Source: JBBREP01 sp038202885
GTDB lineage: Bacteria; Actinomycetota; Acidimicrobiia; IMCC26256; PALSA-610
Assembly: GCA_038202885.1 (NCBI GenBank)
Contig: JBBREP010000001.1
Span: forward strand, 124,001-188,000
Direction of reading: 5' to 3'
Length of the DNA: 64,000 bases
The notes beneath the pieces are model-generated. The model made no database searches. It saw nothing but the letters and a program-made list of their open reading frames with translations, and was not told the DNA's origin. The position numbers and the translations under genes are program-made. This document shows positions 50,719 through 59,517 of this stretch, one piece after another (the stretch's first letter is position 1; every line of letters starts with the position of its first letter).

Positions 50719-51435
50719 ATGGACGTCGCGCGCACTGTCGTGGAAATCGACGACGCGTTGCGGTCGCGCGGTACGCCCGATCGCGCGGTGCATGAACAGG
50801 CCTACCTGAAGAGCGACCTGGAGTTCTACGGCGTGTCGGTGCCCGATATCCGTGCCGTTGCGAAGAGCGTGCTGCGCCAGCACGCCGATCTTCGCCGCGT
50901 CGATCTGATCGCCGTCGTCACGGCGCTCTGGGCCGCGCCGGTGCACGAACGCCGGATGGTCGCAGTCGAGTTGCTCGATCTGTCGCCCGACCGGCTCACG
51001 GCGCGAGACATGGCGATGCTCGAACGCTTCCTGCGCGAAGCGCGCACCTGGGCGCTGGTCGACAGCCTCGCGGCATCGGTGGTCGGCGTGCTCGTCGAGC
51101 GCCATCCAGAGCTGGGCGCGACGCTCGACCGATGGGCGGCCGACGACGACTTCTGGATCAGGCGCTCGGCGCTGCTCGCGTTGCTCGGCGGGTTGCGTCG
51201 GGGCGAAGGCGACTTCGAGCGATTCTCGCGATACGCCGACGCGATGCTCGAGGAAAAAGAGTTCTTTGTCCGCAAGGCGATCGGCTGGGTCCTGCGCGAG
51301 ACGGCAAAGCGCCGTCCGGATCTCATCTACGAGTGGTTGCTGCCGAGAGCGCGGCGAGCGTCGGGCATCACCGTGCGTGAAGCGGTGAAGCCGTTGTCCG
51401 ACGAGCAGCGAGCCGCGGTGCTCGCGGCCCGCTGA
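50719..51435 (+). CDS. AlkD-like DNA alkylation repair protein
   Basis: A HEAT-repeat-like all-helical protein of 238 residues in the DNA alkylation repair family: YLKSDLEFYGVSVPDIRAVAKSVL at the N-terminus, then ALVDSLAASVVGVLVERHPE and DDDFWIRRSALLALLGGLRRGEG, KEFFVRKAIGWVLRETAKRRPDL. The family's catalytic Trp/Asp pair seems represented in WALVDS and DFWIRR. ATG 50719 follows the divergent pirin gene; the frame opens earlier but lacks homology-like sequence. Confidence 0.88.
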   Translation: MDVARTVVEIDDALRSRGTPDRAVHEQAYLKSDLEFYGVSVPDIRAVAKSVLRQHADLRRVDLIAVVTALWAAPVHERRMVAVELLDLSPDRLTARDMAMLERFLREARTWALVDSLAASVVGVLVERHPELGATLDRWAADDDFWIRRSALLALLGGLRRGEGDFERFSRYADAMLEEKEFFVRKAIGWVLRETAKRRPDLIYEWLLPRARRASGITVREAVKPLSDEQRAAVLAAR

Positions 51436-51536
51436 GAGCCCGCCGCTGCCTTCCCTGATCCAGAGATTCGCGTGCGGTGCCTCGCGCGGCTCGACCCGAT
51501 GACCCGACGAATTCGACCAGCGTTGTGGGTGGTTCG

Positions 51537-51660
51537 CTAACTCGCCCGAAGGTAACGGCGAAGAGCGTCGCGGATGAGGTCCGAATTCGTGCGTCCTTCG
51601 GTCGAACTGGACCGTGAGTAATTCGCGTGCGGTTCGGCGTTTGATTGGAAATGCCCGGCG
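51537..51660 (-). pseudogene. Possible remnant of a ribbon-helix-helix antitoxin
   Basis: The gap 51436-51774 has no intact gene. On the minus strand, the frame ending at 51537 carries EGRTNSDLIRDALRRYL, which closely resembles the second helix of CopG/RHH antitoxins (GRSxSELIREALRxYL), but no N-terminal beta strand is in frame and no toxin lies next to it. A decayed toxin-antitoxin remnant is possible; chance similarity cannot be excluded. Confidence 0.25.
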
Positions 51661-51774
51661 TGCGCTCGTCGAGGTCCTTCTTGACTGGGTGCGCCCGGCG
51701 AGTTTGCGGAACTGGGAGAGCTTGTGTCGGTCAGTTGGAAACCGTTGCGTCTCGTCCGATTCTGCAGGCGGGTC

Positions 51775-52695
51775 TTAGACAACAGTGATCTGAACGGTCG
51801 TGGCATCGATTTGTCCAGAAGCATCGGTAATTGTCAGCGTGACAATGTATGAGCCTGAATGCGCGTATGTGAACGTCGTGGTCGGCCCGGTCGTGGGCGT
51901 CGACCCGTCGCCGGCGTCCCAGTCAAAGGTGAGGTGTTGACCGCTCGAGTGCGACCCGTCGAGCGACACTGTGAGGCCGCTGACCACGGGCTGCGCGACG
52001 ATTGCCCTCGGTGGTGGGCTGGTCACTGTGACAAGGACTGAGGTTGTGCGCGATCCAGCATGATTGTCCGTGACCGTCAGCGTCACCCTGTAGGTACCAG
52101 GACTGGCGTAGGTGTGCGCTGTCGAGGCCGCATCGGAAATCGCGCCGTCGCCGAAGTTCCAGTGATAGCGGATGATGCCGCCGCTCGGAGCCGACGATTG
52201 GCTGGCGTCAAACGTCACGGTCATGCCGGCAACTGCAGGAGCGGCGATTATTGCGGCCGGCGGACTTGATGAGAACGACGTGGTTTCTGTCACTGGAATG
52301 GTTATGCCGTTGGTTGGAGGTGAGGTCCGACTCGTCGTTACGGGGACCGACCGTCCGGTTGTTGATGTCCGACCGAACGTCGGGGTCGTCGTCGTCGAGG
52401 ATGAGTCGCTGCAACGGTTGACGCCTTGCGAAACGCTTCCGGCGTTCGGGCAGCTGGGGCGCTGACCGGCTGCAGCGAGGTGCACGTGCCGCGCCGAGTC
52501 ACCGCCGGTTGTGACGCTCACTGCGCCAACGGCGACTACGAAGGCCGTTGCTGTGGCGATTCCCGCGAGCTGCAAGCGCTGCCTTCGCCGGTAGCGCCGT
52601 CTCGCCTGGCCGAACAGTTCGGCCGGGCCAAGCACGCCCTTCGGAACTCGTCCAAACTCACGATCTGCTCCGCCTGAACCGCCACTCACCGGCAT
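51775..52695 (-). CDS. Membrane protein with two PKD domains, sigma-linked
   Basis: A 306-residue single-pass protein. An N-terminal cytoplasmic part of about 45 residues ends in RRRYRRRQRLQ, then a helix LAGIATATAFVVAVGAVSV, a Ser/Thr-rich spacer, and two extracellular PKD domains with hallmark YHWNFGDGAISDAASTAHTYASPGTYRVTLTVTD and FDWDAGDGSTPTTGPTTTFTYAHSGSYIVTLTITD. ATG 52695 begins one base after the sigma-factor stop, exactly where anti-sigma factors are encoded. No zinc anti-sigma motif is seen, so an anti-sigma role is inferred from topology and position only. Confidence 0.8.
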   Translation of the reverse strand: MPVSGGSGGADREFGRVPKGVLGPAELFGQARRRYRRRQRLQLAGIATATAFVVAVGAVSVTTGGDSARHVHLAAAGQRPSCPNAGSVSQGVNRCSDSSSTTTTPTFGRTSTTGRSVPVTTSRTSPPTNGITIPVTETTSFSSSPPAAIIAAPAVAGMTVTFDASQSSAPSGGIIRYHWNFGDGAISDAASTAHTYASPGTYRVTLTVTDNHAGSRTTSVLVTVTSPPPRAIVAQPVVSGLTVSLDGSHSSGQHLTFDWDAGDGSTPTTGPTTTFTYAHSGSYIVTLTITDASGQIDATTVQITVV

Positions 52696-52696
52696 C

Positions 52697-53281
52697 TCAT
52701 TCCCTAAGACCTTGGCCAAGCTTCTTGAGGCAGCGGCTGCAACGTGACTTGACCGTTCCTTGTGAGATGAACAGGCGCGCCGCGACTTCCTTCACCGGAA
52801 TCTCTTCGAGGATCCGCAGGCGGATGATTGTCTGACAGTCTTCGCTGAGCCCCGAGAGGCACGAGTGCAGACGCTGCGGTGGGACGAGTGGCGTGGAGGA
52901 GTCGGCGATGTCGTCGTGGTTGGCTGCCGTTTGGGCGGCGAGGAGCTGGAGGGCCCGGATCTGGGAACGGCGGCGGCGGGTCCGTCCGATCGCAGTGTTT
53001 CGTACGGCTCGGCTGAGGTAGTGGGCGAGGTCGTCAATCCGTCCCCTGCGCCATCGTGCATAGGTCTTGGCCACGGCGTCGGCGAGGACATCGTTGGCGT
53101 CGTCCTCGTTGCGCATGATCGAGTACGCGATGCGCGCCAGCAACGCGTGCTCGGCTTCAAGCACGCGGAGAAACTCCTCGTCGTTGGCGTCAGGCGAGCT
53201 CGGTTCGGCGAGTTCGGGTTCCACGTTGGATCGGCTCGCTCCCCTCGGCGCGCAGACGCCCTTTGGCGCGCGGCGGAGCAT
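52697..53281 (-). CDS. ECF-type sigma factor 2
   Basis: A 194-residue sigma-70 family protein. Region 2: ALLARIAYSIMRNEDDANDVLADAVAKTYARWRRG with DLAHYLSRAVRNTAIGRTRRRR; region 4: LSGLSEDCQTIIRLRILEEIPVKEVAARLFISQGTVKSRCSRCLKKL, an unusual ending with two cysteines. GTG 53224 is an alternative start. It is followed after one base by the PKD membrane protein and is divergent from the 978-residue secreted protein, which is a likely target gene. Confidence 0.85.
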   Translation of the reverse strand: MLRRAPKGVCAPRGASRSNVEPELAEPSSPDANDEEFLRVLEAEHALLARIAYSIMRNEDDANDVLADAVAKTYARWRRGRIDDLAHYLSRAVRNTAIGRTRRRRSQIRALQLLAAQTAANHDDIADSSTPLVPPQRLHSCLSGLSEDCQTIIRLRILEEIPVKEVAARLFISQGTVKSRCSRCLKKLGQGLRE

Positions 53282-53451
53282 ACGGCCTGGATGAGACCCG
53301 ACATGCTTCTACCGACGCGCCACGCTGCGATCGGTTCCAAATTTCTCGGAATGGAACGACTGGACCTGTGTCACGTCGGAACGGACGAGAACGCCGAGTT
53401 CTCGCTGGGAGTCATCGGACTCGTCAGCATCGACGTGAGAAGGGGTTGGTC

Positions 53452-56388
53452 ATGATCCGAGGTAGCACGAGGCGCTCCGCAGACCCAGGGACGTTCGCGT
53501 CCGGGAAGAAGCGGGGCCTTAGATTTATGTCGAAGTTGGTGGTTTGCGGGCTGTTGACATCGGCGGCCGGGACGGTCGGTGCAGCTGTTCCGCTCCGATC
53601 GGCTGCGGCCGCCGTAGAACACGCCCTGCCCGCGGATGGAACGCCGACGCCGTGCGTGACGGCCCTGGAGCCTGCTGTCACGATATTGGACACGAAGGCG
53701 GCTAACGCGCGCTTCGGCTCGGGCGAGGTCCGCTCGGTGGCGTTGCCGTCATCGATCAGCGGTGCCGGCGCGATCTTTGCGCAGGTAACCGCAACGGCGA
53801 GTGCCCCGACGAATGTTCTTGCTGGTACTCCAGGCGTCGCGGCGACGATGCCGGTATTGAATGTCGGTGCGGCGACGCCGCGAAACGCTGCCGCGACAGC
53901 GTTCCTGCCAATAGTTGGAGGCAGCTTCACATTGACGAGTTCGACAGCATCGGCTGACATCGCGGTGATTGCATGGGCGACCGCTCGTGTCGGTACCGGC
54001 TGCGCGACTTTGACGGACGGAAGCGCCGTCCTCGACTCGACGACTGGAATCGGAGGTCCAAGCGGCCCAGTAAAGGCTGGCGCAACACGCTCGGTGAGCA
54101 TGGTCGGTTCGCAGCTACTGCCTGACCCGTTGCATGCATCGTTGGTCTCGATCACTCTCAGGGGCGGAGCCGTCTCGTCGTCAGTCGGAGTGTCAACTGA
54201 CGCTGAAGCGAACCTCGGGACGTACACAGTGCCAGCGAAACGCTCGGTCACCCTGCTCGAAGTCGTTCCGCCGACGAGCTCCGGCGGTTTCAGCCTGGGT
54301 GTCTCGTCCGGAGCCGTCGACATGAAAGTCGTCTCGGTCGCGTGGTTCGCCGACGCTACGGCGCTCAATGCTGCAGGATCCCTGCTTGGCTCATCCGCGA
54401 CCGCCCCGAAGGCGATGGTGACGTTGTCGTTGCCGACCAAAGCGCAAGACGCAACTGCCGTCTATGTAGAGCTCGACGCCCAATCCGCGTCGGGTAAGAA
54501 AGCCGTCTTCACGATCTGGCCCGCTGGCGCGGCCCGTGGGGGCCATCCGGTTGTCGGCGCTTCTTTCGGCAGCGGTGCCGTTCACCAGTTGATCGTGACA
54601 AAGCCTGGCCGTGCCGGAAGCCTTTCGCTGACCGCAAGCGGCGCGTCCGCGTGGACGGCACAGGTGGTGGGGTGGTCGTCGAACCCACAAGTCAACACGG
54701 CCGCGGACAACGTCACGGTCGCCTCTTCCTCCGATGTTGCGATCGTGTCCGGCGTGGGTGACCCTTCAGCCCCGGGAGTGATCTCGTATGCGGGGGCGAA
54801 GCCGCTGCAACCCGGCGATATCCTCGCGGTCGATCCGAGCGCGACATCTCCTGACGGCATGCTGCTCAAGGTCACCGGCCTGCCCTCTGCTCCGGCAGGT
54901 GTCCGACCCTCGGACGCCGGAACTCAGACGTTGGCCGTCGCGCCCGCGACGCTGGGCGATGTCCTTCCCAGCGGTGACTTCTCACAGGTCGCTCCCGTCG
55001 ATTCGGGTGACGCTCCACCCATCACGGACTTGCCGCCGCTGCCTCCTGACGCCCCGCCGTCGCCGCCCAATTCCGACGGTAGCCCCAGCGTCGCCACCAT
55101 TACACCGAACGCAAGCCACAGCGTGCATACATCAGCGTCGACCGGTGGCGGCACGGGAGGCTCAGCATCGTTTGTTTGTTCACGCAGCGCGACGGCGACG
55201 GTGAGCGCTTCCTTGCAGGTATACGGCAATGTGAACCTGTCGGCGTCGTGGGTCCACCTGTTCGGATCGCCAACCGCAGACTTCGGCTTCACCGGTGGCA
55301 TCTCCGGTCAACTGCGCGCCGGTGTGTCCGGCCAGGCAAGCTGCACTGGCAGCGCAACCATTCCCGGTCCGCACCTTCCGACAATCAAGTTCGTGGTCGG
55401 TGGCGTGCCCGTGTGGGTTGTCCCCGAGGTGAGCCTGAATCTCTCCCTGTCAGGCAGCGTCGCGAGCAGCATCAACGCGACCGCGGGTTTCAACGCGCAG
55501 TTCAACGCTGGCGTGCACTACGCGGGTGGATCGTTCTCGCCCTACCGCAACGCGTCGGTGAGTTTCCCTTCATCACTCGACGCTCGTGCAGGCGGACAGG
55601 TCGAGGTCGATGTCACGCCGCGGCTCGACTTCAAGGTCTACGGCATCGCCGGCCCATACGTCACGATCGGCGCGTTCGCTGCACTTGATGTCAACCTTGG
55701 CCGTACGCCGTGGTGGATGATCAACGCGGGCATGAGGGCCGGTGTGGGCTTCAGTCTCGACCTCGGCTTCACGAAGTTCAACTACGACGCCGGCACGATC
55801 GAACTGTTCCGCCACACCGTGGCCCAGGCATCGAGTCCCTTCCCCGGTCCGACAAACGGCGGGGGCTCAGGGAACGGCACCGTCGGAAGTTCCTATGACC
55901 TGACACTGCAAGCCAGTGGAGGGCGCGCACCGTACTCGTGGTATCGCGTTTCAGGTCTGCTGCCGCCCGGCCTGACTCTGAGAACAGACGGCCACCTTGT
56001 AGGCGTCCCCACCGCAACCGGCACATGGAGCTTCGTCGTTCGCGTCATCGATGGGGCTGGCAACCGCATAGCGGCCGACCAGACCGTGACGGTGAGCTTC
56101 AACAATCCGCCACCCCCGCCGCCTCCTGGCCGGTCGGTATCAGCGTCGAAGGGCGGTTCCGCACAGGGACGCTCAGGCTGCACCTCAAGTGCATGCGCGT
56201 ACCTCGTTGTGAGCTTCAGCAACTTCGGCGGCGGCGCGCACACTGTCACCTGCAACGCGTCGAACACTGGCGAGTGGTATCGCTACACGACCAGCGCCAC
56301 AACAACCGCGTACTGCTACTACGGCTACCCCGGACAAACCGTCTGGGCCACCGTGGACGGAGTCGGTTCCAACTCCTTCCGCTGGTAA
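53452..56388 (+). CDS. Large secreted multidomain surface protein
   Basis: A 978-residue exported protein. ATG 53452 has AAGGGG nearby; the signal region is SKLVVCGLLTSAAGTVGAAVPLRSAAAA. About the first 440 residues contain tandem beta-sandwich-like segments seen in actinobacterial wall proteins (ILDTKAANARFGSGEVRSVALP). A Pro/Asp-rich linker follows, then a Gly/Ser-rich cysteine-containing middle region. A putative Ig domain of the He_PIG type (LLPPGLTLRTDGHLVGVPTATGTW) and a C-terminal module of about 70 residues with Cys-rich TVTCNASNTGEWYRYTT and CYYGYPGQTVWATVDGVGS close it. Adhesin or matrix role is inference; the divergent sigma factor may control it. Confidence 0.8.
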   Translation: MIRGSTRRSADPGTFASGKKRGLRFMSKLVVCGLLTSAAGTVGAAVPLRSAAAAVEHALPADGTPTPCVTALEPAVTILDTKAANARFGSGEVRSVALPSSISGAGAIFAQVTATASAPTNVLAGTPGVAATMPVLNVGAATPRNAAATAFLPIVGGSFTLTSSTASADIAVIAWATARVGTGCATLTDGSAVLDSTTGIGGPSGPVKAGATRSVSMVGSQLLPDPLHASLVSITLRGGAVSSSVGVSTDAEANLGTYTVPAKRSVTLLEVVPPTSSGGFSLGVSSGAVDMKVVSVAWFADATALNAAGSLLGSSATAPKAMVTLSLPTKAQDATAVYVELDAQSASGKKAVFTIWPAGAARGGHPVVGASFGSGAVHQLIVTKPGRAGSLSLTASGASAWTAQVVGWSSNPQVNTAADNVTVASSSDVAIVSGVGDPSAPGVISYAGAKPLQPGDILAVDPSATSPDGMLLKVTGLPSAPAGVRPSDAGTQTLAVAPATLGDVLPSGDFSQVAPVDSGDAPPITDLPPLPPDAPPSPPNSDGSPSVATITPNASHSVHTSASTGGGTGGSASFVCSRSATATVSASLQVYGNVNLSASWVHLFGSPTADFGFTGGISGQLRAGVSGQASCTGSATIPGPHLPTIKFVVGGVPVWVVPEVSLNLSLSGSVASSINATAGFNAQFNAGVHYAGGSFSPYRNASVSFPSSLDARAGGQVEVDVTPRLDFKVYGIAGPYVTIGAFAALDVNLGRTPWWMINAGMRAGVGFSLDLGFTKFNYDAGTIELFRHTVAQASSPFPGPTNGGGSGNGTVGSSYDLTLQASGGRAPYSWYRVSGLLPPGLTLRTDGHLVGVPTATGTWSFVVRVIDGAGNRIAADQTVTVSFNNPPPPPPPGRSVSASKGGSAQGRSGCTSSACAYLVVSFSNFGGGAHTVTCNASNTGEWYRYTTSATTTAYCYYGYPGQTVWATVDGVGSNSFRW

Positions 56389-56412
56389 GAACAGTCTTGC
56401 ACGACACAATCT

Positions 56413-56441
56413 GGGGCGGCGCTCATCACGAGCGCCGCCCC
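56413..56441 (+). terminator. Hairpin after the large secreted protein
   Basis: Arms GGGGCGGCGCTC (56413-56424) and GAGCGCCGCCCC (56430-56441) with loop ATCAC begin 24 nt after the stop. There is no long U-tract, as is common for high-GC actinobacterial terminators. Confidence 0.6.
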
Positions 56442-56665
56442 TCTCGAGCATTCCAGGCGCGCACTCGGCGCGGCCACAGCAGTCTCGCGAATGCGGCGGA
56501 TGTCTACGCCAGGGTCAGGAACCAGCTGCAACGCGACGGGTCGACAAGGTCGGCATTCTGCTTACCGGGAACGAGCACGTAGCGGCTGGTTGCGGCCAAC
56601 TTCTGGGCAACAGCCAGTCGTCGGACGATGAGTCCGGCCGCTTATCGACCTTGACCCGCACCAAC
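56442..56665. other. Intergenic stretch with a possible gene remnant
   Basis: No intact gene is seen between the terminator and the IS. A minus-strand open stretch at 56504-56641 without a start codon reads GLIVRRLAVAQKLAATSRYV and so on before a stop. It could be the tail of a gene once located downstream of the tRNA, but no family is recognised. Confidence 0.2.
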
Positions 56666-56681
56666 TCAGCGCGCTCGGCGG
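56666..56681. repeat. 16-bp direct repeat, left copy (target-site duplication)
   Basis: TCAGCGCGCTCGGCGG abuts the left inverted repeat of the insertion sequence. The identical right copy at 57979-57994 contains the last 12 nt of tRNA-Arg (57983-57994). Confidence 0.85.
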
Positions 56682-57978
56682 TGTGTTCGCGCAGGACATC
56701 GAGGACGGGTGTCGCGAGTCATAGAGGAAAGTCCGTGGCGCTGGCGGGATGTCAGCCAAGCACGTCTTGTCGTTACTGCCGTTGTCATCGAGGGCCGCTC
56801 GCCGTCGGAGGTCGCGAACGCGTACGGAGTTGCCCGTTCGTGGGTCTACGCGCTCGTTGCTCGATATCGATCGGAGGGCGATAGCGCGTTCGAGCCACGA
56901 TCCCGGCGCCCGAAACGATCACCGTCAGCGACCGACCCGGCCACGGTCGCACTGATCATCAAGCTCCGTGAAGAGCTGGTTGCTGCGGGGTTCGATGCGG
57001 GCCCGGACACGATTGGCTGGCATCTCGAACACCACCACAAGGTCACGGTCCACCCAGCCACGATCTACCGCATCCTGGTCCGAAAACAAACTCGTCGAAC
57101 CCGAACCGAAGAAACGACCAAAGAGTTCCTACATCCGTTTCGAAGCCGAACAGCCGAACGAGACCTGGCAGTCCGACTTCACCCACTACCGCCTCGCGGA
57201 CCGCACCGACGTCGAGATCCTGTCATGGCTCGACGACCATTCCCGCTACGCGCTCCGCATCACCGCACATCAGCCCGTCACGGCGAAGATCGTCCTCGCC
57301 GAGTTCCGCGCTGCGATCACCGAGACGGAACACCCCGATCAACACTGACCGATAACGCCAATGGTGTACACGGTCCGGTTCGCGACCGGCCACGGTGGAC
57401 GCACGGGTCTCGAAGCCGAACTTGTCCGCCTCGGCATCCGCCAGAAGAACAGCAGGCCGAACCACCCGACCACGTGCGGCAAAGTCGAACGCTTCCAACA
57501 AACCCTCAAGAACTGGCTCCGTGGCCAACCACAACCCCACACGATCGCACAGCTACGAGCACTCCTCGACGAGTTCCGAACGATCTACAACGAACAACGC
57601 CCCCACCGGTCACTCCCACACCAAGCCACCCCCGCCACGATCTACACCACCCGGCCCAAAGCCGAACCCGCCGGCCGCGACAACAGCCACCACCGAGTCC
57701 GTCGCGACCGCATCGACAACAACGGCAAGATCACCCTGCGCGTCAACGGCCGGCTCCACCACATCGGCATCGGCCGAACCCCCGTCATCCTGCTCATCGA
57801 CTACCTCCACGTCCGCGTCGTCAACGCCCGCACCGGCGAACTCCTACGCGACCTCACCATCGACCCCACCCACGACTACCAACCCACCGGCCGAGCAAAA
57901 GGACCAACACGCCCCCACCGACAACACCTCGAACCCACTTGAGGGTTCAGGGTGTCCTCGATGTCCTGAGACATCACA
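56682..57978 (+). mobile_element. IS481-family insertion sequence
   Basis: A 1297-bp element with 25-bp terminal inverted repeats: both ends begin TGTG and share CAGGACATCGAGGAC over the inner 15 bp (left 56682-56706, right 57954-57978). One broken transposase gene fills it. It is flanked by perfect 16-bp direct repeats, the right one lying in the 3' end of tRNA-Arg, so the tRNA is regenerated intact. A target duplication of this length is at or beyond the upper end of the range reported for IS481 elements. Confidence 0.88.
56709..57942 (+). pseudogene. IS481-type transposase with several frameshifts
   Basis: The N-terminal helix-turn-helix part reads in one frame from GTG 56709 (VEANAYG-like SEVANAYGVARSWVYALVARY) to about 57090. 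The DDE domain continues in the +1 frame with ETWQSDFTHYRLADRTDVEIL (first Asp) to a stop at 57348. The second Asp motif STLTDN is legible only in the original frame around 57340, and the Glu motif TCGKVERFQQTLKNW is back in the +1 frame to 57942. At least three indels are needed, near 57085 (an A4 run), 57331 and 57355. It is therefore inactive. Confidence 0.85.
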
Positions 57979-57994
57979 TCAGCGCGCTCGGCGG
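57979..57994. repeat. 16-bp direct repeat, right copy
   Basis: This is the identical partner of 56666-56681. Most of it is the acceptor stem and part of the T-stem of tRNA-Arg on the minus strand. Confidence 0.85.
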
Positions 57995-58055
57995 GAGTCG
58001 AACCCACAACCTTCTGATCCGTAGTCAGATGCTCTATCCATTGAGCTACGAGCGC
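57983..58055 (-). tRNA. tRNA-Arg (anticodon ACG)
   Basis: A 73-nt cloverleaf on the minus strand: acceptor stem GCGCTCG/CGAGCGC, D-stem GCTC/GAGC, anticodon stem TCTGA/TCAGA with loop CTACGGA (anticodon ACG), variable loop AGGTT, T-stem GTGGG/CCCGC with loop TTCGACT, and discriminator G. CCA is not encoded. A TATACT at 58167-58162 on the same strand could be its -10 element. The IS lies just past its 3' end. Confidence 0.95.
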
Positions 58056-58323
58056 TTGCTGTGCCTCTGAACGGACTTGCGTCCTTTCGGCCGGGTCTGC
58101 GTGCGGGCATGAACATGCTGCAGCAGATGATCCGGTCGTGGTCGAGACCGTGCAGCCGCTAAGTATATGGGACCTCGGGTCACACCTTCCGAGCCTGCTG
58201 CGCCACCTCCGGGCTGCCAACCGTGGTGACCGCAACCAACCTGACCATGTCGGTTCGACCCGTGCCGGCTGTATCTCGGGGCGGCACCTACTGCTGACCG
58301 CAACCACGGCCTACGTTCCTTGC

Positions 58324-58623
58324 ATGCTGTTCGCCAAGCGGTTGCACGACGCGATCGCGGCGGGGGAACTCACCGTGACGTTCCGGCTGTGGACGCGGCC
58401 GAAGGTCAAGGTCGGTGGCCGGTACGCCGAAGGGCCGGCCACGATCGAGGTCGACGCGATCGAGCTGGTGCCGTTCGGGACGATCTCGCTCGCCGACGCC
58501 CGGCGTGCCGGTTCGGCCGACATCGAATCGCTGCGCGCGATCACCGCGCACGCTGGACCCGTGCACGACGACACGCTCGTGTACCAGATCGACTTCCACG
58601 TGGTGAACGCATCCGGCGTCTGA
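58324..58623 (+). CDS. ASCH-domain-like small protein
   Basis: A 99-residue protein resembling ASCH/PUA-like RNA-binding domains: MLFAKRLHDAIAAGELTVTFRLW, KVKVGGRYAEGPATIEVDAIELVPF and TISLADARRAG. ASCH proteins are thought to bind RNA or modified nucleotides. ATG 58324 is chosen because homologues start at this strand; the frame upstream is the tRNA leader. It is the first gene after tRNA-Arg. Confidence 0.72.
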   Translation: MLFAKRLHDAIAAGELTVTFRLWTRPKVKVGGRYAEGPATIEVDAIELVPFGTISLADARRAGSADIESLRAITAHAGPVHDDTLVYQIDFHVVNASGV

Positions 58624-58674
58624 AGCCGCTCCTACAGCTGGTTGACGATCAGTCTGTTCAGTCGGGCGCGACGC

Positions 58675-59517
58675 TCACGCCGGATTGCGCACGAGTGGCA
58701 TCTGCGGCGGGAAGCCTTCGACGGCGCGCACGCGCGTCACCGCCTCGCTGATCGCGTTGCGCACGAGGTTGAGCCCGGCCAGGCCGGGCAAGGTGTCGAT
58801 GCGCTGCTCGACCCGCTCGACGAGTTCGTGGCCCTCGCCCGACCCGAACAGGTAGGCCGCGACGAAGTCGGTCTCGATGCTCGGCACGTCGCCGCTGCCG
58901 ACGATGCCCCACTGGTGTTCAAGAAACCACTTCGTCACCCGTTGTGCGCGCCGACCTTCGGACAGCAGATCACGGGCCCAACTGGCGTAAAACGCGGCGT
59001 GGCGGCCCTCTTGGCGCATGATCCGTCCGAGTAATTCGCTGAGTACCGGATGGTCGCTCAGCTGGGCGAGACGGTTATAGGCCGCGTTGGCCGTCCACTC
59101 GTTGATCGTGCCGAACGTCATGTGCACCGCGGGGAACCGGCGCACGCCATGGCCGAGGGCCCAAAAGATGGCGGGGCTCCACGTGAGGCTCCGGCGTTTG
59201 AACTGCCGCATCGCGATGAGGCGCGTGTCGTGCGCCGCCTGGTCGTGCATCGCGAGCACGCGACCGAGCGCCTGGCCGTGCCAATACTCCTCGTAGTTCC
59301 AGATCGTGAGGAACGCGGTGATCTGCGGGTCCTTCCACGCCGGGGTCACGAGCAACTCGCGCGTGTACAGCGCGGTGTGGTACTCGATGTCGTGCATGTA
59401 CGCGAGGCACCGCAGCACCCTGCTGTCGAGGGGTTGGCCGCGGAAGCTCTCGAAGTCGAGGTCGCCCGTTTCGAGGCGCCCACCTTGTTCCTGGAACTTC
59501 TCGATCGACATTGCCAC
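58675..59517 (-). CDS. Ferritin-like diiron protein, acyl-ACP-desaturase-like
   Basis: A 280-residue helical-bundle protein. Possible iron ligands are in IWNYEEYWHGQALGRVL (ExxH), FGTINEWTANAAYNRLA (Glu) and MRQEGRHAAFYASWARDL (ExxH), the pattern of type II fatty-acid desaturases such as mycobacterial DesA. The family inserts double bonds in ACP-bound acyl chains; here the substrate is unknown. ATG 59517 and ATG 59511 are both possible. Confidence 0.8.
   Translation of the reverse strand: MAMSIEKFQEQGGRLETGDLDFESFRGQPLDSRVLRCLAYMHDIEYHTALYTRELLVTPAWKDPQITAFLTIWNYEEYWHGQALGRVLAMHDQAAHDTRLIAMRQFKRRSLTWSPAIFWALGHGVRRFPAVHMTFGTINEWTANAAYNRLAQLSDHPVLSELLGRIMRQEGRHAAFYASWARDLLSEGRRAQRVTKWFLEHQWGIVGSGDVPSIETDFVAAYLFGSGEGHELVERVEQRIDTLPGLAGLNLVRNAISEAVTRVRAVEGFPPQMPLVRNPA

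Noticed and set aside
57060..57110. Programmed frameshift in the transposase at the A4 run.
   Set aside because: Two more shifts are needed downstream, and IS481 transposases are normally a single frame, so decay is more likely.
56666..57994. attL/attR of an integrative island at tRNA-Arg.
   Set aside because: The direct repeats directly abut the IS inverted repeats, only the IS lies between them, and there is no integrase, so a target-site duplication explains them better.
57876..58307. A 143-codon minus-strand frame across the tRNA and IS end.
   Set aside because: It reads through the tRNA gene and the terminal repeat and has no protein-like features.
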